NCBI GenBank assembly: GCA_017455205.1
Contig: JAFTBM010000022.1
Span: 1 to 64,000, forward strand
Source of the DNA: Bacteroidales bacterium
GTDB taxonomy: Bacteria; Bacteroidota; Bacteroidia; Bacteroidales; P3
Direction: 5' to 3'
DNA length: 64,000 bases
Shown here: positions 58,801-64,000 of the stretch, piece after piece
Layout: every line of letters begins with the position of its first letter
Numbering within the stretch: position 1 is the stretch's first letter
Program-made: the position numbers and the translations under genes
Notes under the pieces: model-generated
Databases searched by the model: none
Told to the model about the DNA's origin: nothing
What the model saw: only the letters and a program-made list of their open reading frames with translations

Positions 58801-59817
58801 AAATTCGATGCCATTGTGGGCAATCCGCCCTACCAGGTGATGGACGGCGGGGCGCAGGCCAGCGCCACACCGGTCTACAACCGCTTTGTCGAGGTGGCCA
58901 AAGCCCTCTCGCCGCGGTATATCAGCATGATTATGCCTTCGCGCTGGATGACCGGCGGCAAAGGGCTCGACGGCTTCCGCCACGAAATAATCCACGACCG
59001 CAGCATCCGTGTGCTACACGACTATGCCGACAGCAAGGAGCTCTTTTCCAACGTCGACATCAAGGGCGGGGTGAGCTACTTCCTGCGCGACAGCAGCTAT
59101 GAGGGCAAGTGTACCTGCATACGCCATAGCGACAAAGGGGTGGAGCAGACGGTGCGCTACCTCGCCGAAGAGGGCGACGACATCTTCATCCGTGAGGGAA
59201 TGCTCATCGGCATCAAGGAGAAGGTGTGGGCTGAACCAGCCGTCTCTGTCGAGAGCATGGTTTCGGCACGTAAGCCATACGGCTTAGTGGCCGAAACCAT
59301 GCTCTCGACAGAGAAATACGGGTTGCCGCCCTTCAGCGCGGATCCAGTGGAAGGCGGCTACCGCATTCTCGGCCTCGTCGACGGGCGAAACCGCGGCTGG
59401 CGCTACATCGGTGCTGGTTACCCGCTTCCGCGGCGAAGCCCATGCCTCGGGAAGTGGAAAGTCTTTGTGCCCGAGGCCTACGGTTGCGGCGAAATCGGCG
59501 AAGTGCCAAGCACGCCAGTGCTTGGCACGCCAGTGCTTGGCACGCCAGTGGACATCTGCACCGAGACCTTCCTCGAGATAGGCCCCTTCTCCACCGAGGC
59601 CGAAGCCTCCAACTTCCTCTCCTACCTGCGTACACGGTTCTTCCGCGCCCTGGTGGGCATCAAGAAACAGACGCAGCACACCACCCACAAAGTCTACCGC
59701 TACGTGCCGATGCAGGACTTCAGCCACCCTTGGACTGACGCGATGCTGTACGCCAAATATGGACTAACGCCAGAAGAGCAGACCTATCTGGAAGGGACGG
59801 TGAAAGAGATGCCATAG
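55837..59817 (+). CDS. Large restriction-modification protein: GIY-YIG-like domain, SF2 helicase, and Eco57I-type methylase half
   Basis: 1326 residues. About 8-115: a GIY-YIG/T5orf172-like segment (LVYIFRINDVEHLGCIKIGEAT, ARQRIDQYTRTAG). About 145-620: SF2 helicase with Walker A-like KMRMGKT (Lys178), DEAH (280-283), LSLSGTPFN and a late SYMQTIFRVQSP motif. Then a charged linker and a helical region. From about 985: FDAIVGNPPY (996-999), the motif IV of gamma-class N6-adenine methylases, ISMIMPSRWMTGGKG, and a target-recognition-like end. The methylase motif I is supplied by the preceding gene product. It resembles single-chain translocating enzymes (type ISP) but with a different nuclease and a split methylase. 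Nuclease activity is inferred. Confidence 0.75.
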   Translation: MEYVSTFRNRLVYIFRINDVEHLGCIKIGEATAPDGFYQPNSRELNKAARQRIDQYTRTAGIRYELLHTEQTAYVADGAFRSFNDKQVHDVLLRSGVVRKEFGTGSRATEWFCCDLETALVAIAAAKRGESSLETSQVSKERSPVVFRPEQLQAIGQTKRVLKKSGRMLWNAKMRMGKTLTSLQVVKEMQLHRTIIVTHRPVVDASWYDDFHKVFYESDTPWLYGSRDKGEGDLERLERSGRHYVYFASLQDLRGSNRVGGNFKKHDDLFDTPWDLLIIDEAHEGTQTPLGKAVQEALTHEGTKVLSLSGTPFNLMEQFDEQTTFTWDYVMEQQAKAEWQRLHPLEHNPYEELPRMNILTFDIGELHEHYADGELVFNFSEFFRTGANGSFVHEADVSRFLDIISTTGTTRYPFSSEALRELFHHTFWIVPGVKEGAALATMLRDHPVFGNYKVVNVAGDEDEESVYSNDALREVLDAIGDKPEETYTITLSCGKLTTGVTVRPWTAVLYLAGSKNTSPQSYMQTIFRVQSPAMIGGQMKTDCYVFDFAPDRTLKMVAEVARISTRAGEAEDGDREALGDFLNFCPIVSCKGTQMLPYDVDQMMQQLKRVYVDKVVGSGFDDGHLYSRRLLNLSSDELETFANLREIIGSTRSNGRTREVVINNQGFDQEEIDRQKKDAHKKEKRELTDKEARDLLEKKRRRQQRDTAVSILRGISIRMPLLIYGAQLESEEESLTLDRFVQLVDDESWREFMPAGVDKEVFAVYKKYYDEDIFAAAGHQIRQLARAADRMGVTDRVKRIAEIFNSFRNPDKETVLTPWQVVNMHMADTVGGYCFYDENYEALLPEPRLVDQGLVTQRLLENSYARVLEVNSKSGLYPLYVAYSLFRHRIRQRQQVGVTSTPRIDFGCEASPKVEQEVWSEVVRENIFIICKTEMARSITQRTLCGFTNAKPNTHVYDDLLNQISNRRTEFISRLLSGSIFKQIKNNMKFDAIVGNPPYQVMDGGAQASATPVYNRFVEVAKALSPRYISMIMPSRWMTGGKGLDGFRHEIIHDRSIRVLHDYADSKELFSNVDIKGGVSYFLRDSSYEGKCTCIRHSDKGVEQTVRYLAEEGDDIFIREGMLIGIKEKVWAEPAVSVESMVSARKPYGLVAETMLSTEKYGLPPFSADPVEGGYRILGLVDGRNRGWRYIGAGYPLPRRSPCLGKWKVFVPEAYGCGEIGEVPSTPVLGTPVLGTPVDICTETFLEIGPFSTEAEASNFLSYLRTRFFRALVGIKKQTQHTTHKVYRYVPMQDFSHPWTDAMLYAKYGLTPEEQTYLEGTVKEMP
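59243..59314. repeat. Perfect 25-bp inverted repeat within the large R-M gene
   Basis: Arms 59243-59267 and 59290-59314 are exact reverse complements (beginning TCTCTGTCGAGAGC). The 22-bp spacer contains a second hairpin, TAAGCC/GGCTTA with an ATAC loop. The repeat encodes residues about 1136-1160 (VESMVSARKPYGLVAETMLSTE), just before the target-recognition-like region. Confidence 0.95.
59511..59550. repeat. 15-bp in-frame tandem repeat in the large R-M gene
   Basis: Unit CACGCCAGTGCTTGG at 59511 and 59526, plus a partial third copy to 59550; it encodes TPVLG-TPVLG-TPV near residues 1225-1238. The first junction also forms an 11-bp perfect inverted repeat, GTGCCAAGCAC and GTGCTTGGCAC. Confidence 0.9.
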
Positions 59818-59912
59818 AGGTCGCATACACAGGTAGGAGGTTTCCTGCCACCTCCAACCAGTGGCCAATCCTCCTCTCAATTCGGTAGGAAACCATTCCC
59901 TCTTACCTACCC

Positions 59913-60000
59913 ACCCGCTCCGTATCCGCTCCGTATCCACTCCGTATCCGCTCCGTATCAAGTCCGTATCCGAACGGTGAAAATACGGGGACAAAGCGGA
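59913..60000. repeat. 11-bp-unit tandem array, class II copy C (8 units, divergent)
   Basis: Units ACCCGCTCCGT, ATCCGCTCCGT, ATCCACTCCGT, ATCCGCTCCGT, ATCAAGTCCGT, ATCCGAACGGT, GAAAATACGGG, GACAAAGCGGA. The TCCGT end of left units and the ACGG of right units match copies A and B. It lies in the 609-bp gap between the R-M locus and cysK, together with a GGAGGT/ACCTCC hairpin near 59836 and the RNA described below; no gene is seen in the gap. Confidence 0.85.
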
Positions 60001-60170
60001 GGGGAATGGCTGGGGGTGGTAGGTGAATGATGAGAGGCACCGCAGCCTCTTGATTCTCCCCTACCCTCTCTCCCTTCTTTTTCTTCTCTTGATGCTTGCA
60101 GCAGACCCAAATGCCGAGAGGGAAGATTGCATATAAACAGTTAAAAGATGTTAATAATACACATTTAGGC

Positions 60171-60200
60171 TTGATGGTAATGAACAATTGGCTATATTTG
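60171..60200 (+). promoter_or_regulatory. Promoter of the structured RNA upstream of cysK
   Basis: TTG at 60171-60173, 19-bp spacer, TATATTTG at 60193-60200: canonical elements and spacing. Confidence 0.8.
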
Positions 60201-60205
60201 CAGCG

Positions 60206-60375
60206 TCAAACAGACGAAAAGAAAACGCTGAATGAAGCTGAACGCCAATAATATGTGTTGCTGTCCCCATCCGAAAGCGGTTGGGTATTCGCGTTAATGC
60301 TGTTCAGCAAGGAGAAGATTCACAGAACATCGAACATGAATATAGCCAACCCACAGAAGGTTGGCTTTTTTTTAT
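60206..60375 (+). ncRNA. Structured RNA of about 170 nt with own promoter and terminator (6S-like candidate or cysK leader)
   Basis: From the predicted transcription start to the T-run there is no credible ORF. GCTGAAC (60237-60243) pairs with GTTCAGC (60302-60308), enclosing a large internal bubble and an apical CCCA-U-CCG-AAAG-CGG-U-UGGG hairpin (60266-60285); a CGTC/GACG hairpin is near the 5' end. Size and rod-with-bubble shape recall 6S RNA, but position directly before cysK also fits a transcription-attenuating leader. The class is not recognised. Confidence 0.55.
60344..60374 (+). terminator. Intrinsic terminator between the structured RNA and cysK
   Basis: AGCCAACC (60344-60351) pairs exactly with GGTTGGCT (60359-60366), 7-nt loop, followed by eight or more T. 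Confidence 0.9.
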
Positions 60376-60426
60376 TGAAAAGGTACCTTAAACGATATTT
60401 TAACAACAATCAAACAATTATCAATC

Positions 60427-61359
60427 ATGGTTTATCAAAATCTTACAGAACTGGTGGGGAACACCCCGATGCTTAAAGTCGCTGGCTTTGAAGGGCAGCA
60501 GGCCGAAGTGCTGCTGAAGCTGGAATATTTCAATCCTGGCGGGAGCGTGAAAGACCGCATTGCACTGGCGATGATTGAAGATGCCGAGCGCAGCGGCCAG
60601 CTGAAGGCGGGTGCCACCATCATTGAGCCCACTTCGGGCAACACTGGCGTAGGCTTGGCCTGGGTAGGCACGGCCAAAGGCTACCGCGTGATACTCACCA
60701 TGCCCGAAACCATGAGCATCGAGCGGCGCAGTCTGCTCAAGGCCCTCGGTGCGCAGCTGGAGCTGACGCCTGGGGCTGACGGCATGAAAGGAGCCATTCG
60801 CCGAGCCGAAGAGCTGAAGGCCGAGATAGAGGGTTCGGTCATCTTAGGGCAGTTCGTCAATCCTGCCAATCCCGCTATGCACGAGCGTACCACGGGTCAG
60901 GAGATCTGGCGCGACACCGAAGGGAAGGTGGACATCTTTGTGGCTGGGGTAGGCACGGGTGGCACCGTCAGCGGTGTAGGTCGCGCCTTGAAGGCTCACA
61001 AGCCGCAGGTGAAGATAGTGGCCGTGGAGCCTGCCACCTCGGCTGTGCTCTCCACTGGCGTGGCTGGCAAGCACAAGATACAGGGCATCGGGGCAGGCTT
61101 TGTGCCACAGACCTACGATGCTTCCGCCGTGGACCAGATTACACCTGTGGCCGACGAGCAGGCAGTCCACGCCTCGCGGATGTTGGCCTCGCGCTACGGC
61201 CTGCTGGTGGGTATCTCGTCGGGGGCTGCCTTCCACGCTGCACTGGAAGAGGCTCGCAAACCAGAGAACGCTGGCAAGACCATCGTGGCACTGCTGCCCG
61301 ATACTGGCGAGCGTTACCTATCCACTATCCTCTACAATTTTGAAGACTATCCTGCATGA
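60427..61359 (+). CDS. cysK: Cysteine synthase A
   Basis: 310 residues of the PLP-dependent O-acetylserine sulfhydrylase family: LVGNTPMLKV, the Schiff-base Lys42 in GGSVKDR, PTSGNTGVGLA, GTGGTVSGVGRALK and GISSGAAFHAAL. It makes cysteine from O-acetylserine and sulfide. cysE follows with a 4-bp overlap. There is no exact TAnnTTTG between the terminator at 60344 and the ATG, so expression may depend on readthrough. Confidence 0.96.
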   Translation: MVYQNLTELVGNTPMLKVAGFEGQQAEVLLKLEYFNPGGSVKDRIALAMIEDAERSGQLKAGATIIEPTSGNTGVGLAWVGTAKGYRVILTMPETMSIERRSLLKALGAQLELTPGADGMKGAIRRAEELKAEIEGSVILGQFVNPANPAMHERTTGQEIWRDTEGKVDIFVAGVGTGGTVSGVGRALKAHKPQVKIVAVEPATSAVLSTGVAGKHKIQGIGAGFVPQTYDASAVDQITPVADEQAVHASRMLASRYGLLVGISSGAAFHAALEEARKPENAGKTIVALLPDTGERYLSTILYNFEDYPA

Positions 61360-62258
61360 ACAGCACACTCAATCGGCAGATGCTCGGCGTGGCCGAGACG
61401 CTTTCTCACCCCAGCGAGGCGGAGGTTCGCATGAACCTCCGCCCAGCTGCTGCACTTCCCTCCACCGACGAGTTGGAGGAGCTGCTGCGGAGGGTGCGGA
61501 GTGCTTTCTTCCCCAGCTTCTTTAGCGAGGGAGGCTCCAATCCCGAAATGCAGCACTACCAAATTGGCGTCGATGTGAACCAGATAGGGTACATACTGCG
61601 TCGGCAGGTGGCTCGGGGGTTCGCCTTTTGCGGCTCCGACGAGTGCACCGAGGCAATGGTCAGTCGGATTGTGGAAGCCTTCTTGGGCGATATGCCCGAA
61701 ATCAAGCGCGTCCTACTCACCGACATAGAGGCTATCGCCCTGCGCGACCCCGCCACCGCCAACCATAGCGAGATTGTGTTTGCCTACCCGGTGGTGCAGG
61801 TGATGCTCCACCACCGCGTGGCTCATAAGCTATGGCAGCTCGGCGTGCCTATCATCCCACGGATTATCGCCGAGATGGCACACTCACGCACTGGCATCGA
61901 CATCCACCCAGCAGCCACCATTGGCGAGTACTTCGCCATCGACCACGGCACGGGCATAGTCATTGGCGAGACCACCATTATCGGGAACCACGTCATGCTC
62001 TACCAGGGTGTTACGCTGGGTGCAAAGAGCTTCAAGCTCGATGCCGATGGGCGTCCGCAGAATGTGCCACGCCACCCAGTGCTGGAGGACGGCGTTACGG
62101 TCTATTCCAACGCCTCAATCCTGGGGCGGGTTACCATCGGCCACGACTCGGTGATTGGGGGAAACGTGTGGATTACTACCGATGTGCCGCCCAACACACG
62201 TGTGTTGCAAGGGAAGCCACGCTCGGTAGACACCTTCGAGGCGGGTCTTGGCATCTGA
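61356..62258 (+). CDS. cysE: Serine O-acetyltransferase
   Basis: 300 residues: N-terminal helical domain (ALRDPATANHSEIVFAYPVVQVMLHHRVAHKLW) and C-terminal left-handed beta-helix with GIDIHPAATIGEYFAIDHGTGIVIGET and VMLYQGVTLGAKSF. It makes O-acetylserine for CysK; the two enzymes commonly form the cysteine synthase complex, and the C-terminal Ile (GLGI) that docks into CysK is present. Confidence 0.95.
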   Translation: MNSTLNRQMLGVAETLSHPSEAEVRMNLRPAAALPSTDELEELLRRVRSAFFPSFFSEGGSNPEMQHYQIGVDVNQIGYILRRQVARGFAFCGSDECTEAMVSRIVEAFLGDMPEIKRVLLTDIEAIALRDPATANHSEIVFAYPVVQVMLHHRVAHKLWQLGVPIIPRIIAEMAHSRTGIDIHPAATIGEYFAIDHGTGIVIGETTIIGNHVMLYQGVTLGAKSFKLDADGRPQNVPRHPVLEDGVTVYSNASILGRVTIGHDSVIGGNVWITTDVPPNTRVLQGKPRSVDTFEAGLGI

Positions 62259-62267
62259 AAAATAGTC

Positions 62268-62306
62268 AAGCGGCCATCTGACGATAGATTCCAGTTGGCC
62301 GCTTTT
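62268..62306. terminator. Bidirectional terminator between cysE and ribE
   Basis: AAGCGGCCA (62268-62276) pairs exactly with TGGCCGCTT (62296-62304) followed by TT; A-rich bases upstream provide a T-rich tail for the opposite strand. Confidence 0.8.
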
Positions 62307-62322
62307 ACTTCAGCGCTTGCTA

Positions 62323-62934
62323 CTACTGGCGAGCAGCCATATACTGCTCGAGCAGCCGCTGGACGTACTTGCCAAAGACATCAAACTCGATGTTCACCAC
62401 CGTGCCCGGCTGGAAGTTGTGGAAGTTGGTAACCTTGTAGGTGTAGGGGATGATAGCCACACTGAACATCGAGGGCTTCGAATCTACCACCGTCAGGCTC
62501 ACCCCGTTGATGCTGATGCTACCTTTGGGCACGGTGATCGAGGGGGCTTTTGCTGGGTCGTATTCAAAGTAGAAGCGCCAGCTGCCGTTGTCGTCGACCA
62601 CGCGGGTGCAAGTGGCCGTCAAGTCGACGTGGCCTTGCACGATGTGGCCATCGAAGCGTCCATCCATGCGCATGGAGCGTTCCACATTGACCTCGGTGCC
62701 TACCTGCCAGCGGGAGAGGTTGGTCTTGAGCATGGTCTCGTCCATGGCCGTTACGGTATATTGCTTCCTTTCGCGGTCTACTTTCACCACTGTCAGGCAG
62801 CAGCCGTCGTGAGCCATGCTCTGGTCGATAGCCAGCTCGCCGGCGAAAGGGACTTCAAGCGTGAAGTGGTAGTTGGAGTTTTCCTTCTCGATGGCAACCA
62901 CACGTGCGGTGGTTTCTATAATGCCTGTAAACAT
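62323..62934 (-). CDS. ribE: Riboflavin synthase alpha chain
   Basis: 203 residues with the internal duplication of two lumazine-binding domains: MFTGIIE at the start, DGCCLTVV in the first half, GHIVQGHVDLTATC, and INGVSLTVV in the second. It dismutates two lumazine molecules to riboflavin, the step after RibH (43.2 kb). Single gene, convergent with cysE. Confidence 0.95.
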   Translation of the reverse strand: MFTGIIETTARVVAIEKENSNYHFTLEVPFAGELAIDQSMAHDGCCLTVVKVDRERKQYTVTAMDETMLKTNLSRWQVGTEVNVERSMRMDGRFDGHIVQGHVDLTATCTRVVDDNGSWRFYFEYDPAKAPSITVPKGSISINGVSLTVVDSKPSMFSVAIIPYTYKVTNFHNFQPGTVVNIEFDVFGKYVQRLLEQYMAARQ

Positions 62935-62958
62935 AGTTTTACGCTGTTTAGGGTTGGG

Positions 62959-64000
62959 TTAATCTTCTTCGTAGATGAGGAGCTGCCCGTCGGCCCAGAT
63001 GAAGAGCAGGGGGTCCTTGTCGTGCTTCTTGGAGATCCAGCAGCCGCCATTGTCCTCATCGATGACCATGTTGCAATACTTGCGGTGGATTTTTTGCTCG
63101 GCCAGCAGGTGGTCGTCCTTGTCGTAGACTTGCAGGTAGGTGGTTCGCCCGTCGCGCACGATGGCGTACATAATGTCGCCGCTGATGCCGTAGGTAACCA
63201 TGTCCACCTTGTAGGTCTCTTTCACATACTCACGCACCACGACGACGTCGGTTACGTGGTAGTCGTACCAGTAGCTATTGCAGTAGCCCCAGAAGCCAGG
63301 CCAGTACCAAGCACGCGGGGGCATAGGCTCCCAGAAGACGGGGTGGCAGTGTACCATGTAATGATGCCACGGATGGTGGAAGTAGGGGGCTGGATGCACT
63401 GGGCGAGCCGCAGGGGGCATGGGGCCAGCTGGGCGTGAAGGTGTGGCGTAGTGCTTCGGTGCTGCAGGAGCAGCGGCACGGGCTGCAGGGGGTGTAGCAC
63501 TGGCAGCAGGGGTCGCTGCACGCGAAGGTGTGTGGACTGATGAACCACGCGAGTGCGAGGCCGATGTAGTACCCGCACGGCGCACACCACTGGTGGCTGC
63601 CGCCCGGCTTGAAGAGGTGCTGCCTCCCACCGAAGCACCAGCACGGCGCGAGGTGGAGATTCCACTCCGCGTGGCTGCACGGCCGCTTCCGCTTGTGGCT
63701 GCGCTACGACTCGGTGTGCTTGCACTGCGGGTCGTTGTAGTGCTGCGGGTGGTTGCGGTGCTGCTACGGGTGGTAGTAGTCGCACTACGGCTACTACGCG
63801 AAGCACTGCTCACGCTGCGCGAAGAGGAACTCGGCGTACTGCTACTCCTCACCGAACTGCTGCTGCCCCGACTGCTACTCACCGAGCTACCACTGCCCCG
63901 ACTGCTGCTCACCGCTCCGCCACTTCTGGACGAAGAGCCGGCACTGCGGCTCACACTTGCTCCGCCACCTCGGCTGCCACCGCCGTTGCGTTGTGCTGCC
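62959..64000 (-). CDS. Ser/Arg/Thr-rich secreted protein, N-terminus beyond the window
   Basis: The frame stays open to the window edge (upstream residues AAQRNGGGSRGGGASVSRS), so the start lies outside; the GTG at 63954 is not a credible start. A long low-complexity region of Ser, Arg, Thr and Gly (over 130 residues) passes into an Ala/Pro segment and then a compact domain rich in aromatic residues and His (YFHHPWHHYMVHCHPVFWEPMPPRAWYWPGFWGYCNSYWYDYH) and beta strands ending WADGQLLIYEED. Not recognised; probably exported. It lies 24 bp upstream of ribE on the same strand. Confidence 0.65.
   Translation of the reverse strand, partial: AAQRNGGGSRGGGASVSRSAGSSSRSGGAVSSSRGSGSSVSSSRGSSSSVRSSSTPSSSSRSVSSASRSSRSATTTTRSSTATTRSTTTTRSASTPSRSAATSGSGRAATRSGISTSRRAGASVGGSTSSSRAAATSGVRRAGTTSASHSRGSSVHTPSRAATPAASATPPAARAAAPAAPKHYATPSRPAGPMPPAARPVHPAPYFHHPWHHYMVHCHPVFWEPMPPRAWYWPGFWGYCNSYWYDYHVTDVVVVREYVKETYKVDMVTYGISGDIMYAIVRDGRTTYLQVYDKDDHLLAEQKIHRKYCNMVIDEDNGGCWISKKHDKDPLLFIWADGQLLIYEED

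Noticed and set aside
60255..60476. 73-codon frame over the cysK leader
   Set aside because: It crosses a strong terminator and the cysK start and has no protein-like composition.

Overview
The window reads as chromosomal DNA from a Bacteroidota bacterium, most likely of the order Bacteroidales; I cannot name the genus. The evidence is the recurrent Bacteroidetes -7 promoter box TAnnTTTG (for example at 228, 5457, 7411, 44639, 50027, 60193), type IX secretion (T9SS) cargo tails of both type A (1-119) and type B (30083-31294), a PorG-like T9SS protein, an S46 dipeptidyl-peptidase, a fused FeoA-FeoB, and Bacteroidota-type envelope genes. The DNA is GC-rich for the group, apart from an AT-rich patch around 19.4-20.6 kb. 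No rRNA, tRNA, CRISPR array or intact transposase was seen.

Layout. 0-5 kb: the tail of a T9SS cargo gene, a degenerate glycoside hydrolase family 2 protein, and on the minus strand feoAB with its small Cys-rich partner. 5.5-17.8 kb (plus): a carboxyltransferase, then a long overlapping envelope run: pth, coaX, an outer-membrane protein, a TPR protein, lptC, lpxD, two SGNH proteins and an MBOAT acyltransferase. 17.8-25.3 kb: purD, a restriction-enzyme remnant, a toxin-antitoxin pair, a DMT exporter, and the minus operon epimerase - DUF4837 - porG - uppS. 25.7-29.2 kb (plus): a DUF3791/DUF3990 module, dut, namZ, a nitroreductase and a thioesterase. 29.2-34.5 kb (minus): purB - ABC exporter - T9SS cargo - nadK. 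34.6-38.2 kb: arginase-like protein, a 56-residue ORF, lptE, DUF2723. 38.7-44.6 kb: S46 peptidase, an rpoN-M23 peptidase fusion, ribH, fmt. 44.7-54.5 kb: HU, gpsA, acyltransferase, RecD-like helicase, secG, TPR protein, rpmH, rlmD, cation:proton antiporter. 54.5-59.8 kb: a two-gene restriction-modification locus behind a long structured leader. 60.2-62.3 kb: a structured RNA with its own promoter and terminator, then cysK-cysE. The window closes with ribE and the 3' part of a Ser/Arg-rich secreted protein.

The most unusual items are these. (1) Sigma-54 and a secreted M23 murein peptidase are in one uninterrupted reading frame (40871-43162), and the last residues of the RpoN box double as the n-region of a signal peptide. 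(2) Five intergenic arrays are built from 11-bp units, arranged as a direct-repeat arm followed by a complementary arm (5171, 25399, 38423, 51896, 59913); two sequence classes share one architecture. (3) The restriction-modification locus appears to split its adenine methyltransferase between two proteins and to fuse one half to a GIY-YIG-like domain and a helicase. It has a leader with mutually exclusive stems, a hairpin over the start codon, and a perfect 25-bp inverted repeat inside the coding sequence. Several proteins look like pseudo-enzymes: the GH2 protein without its acid/base Glu, the carboxyltransferase without a biotin-acceptor Lys, and the arginase-like protein without most metal ligands.
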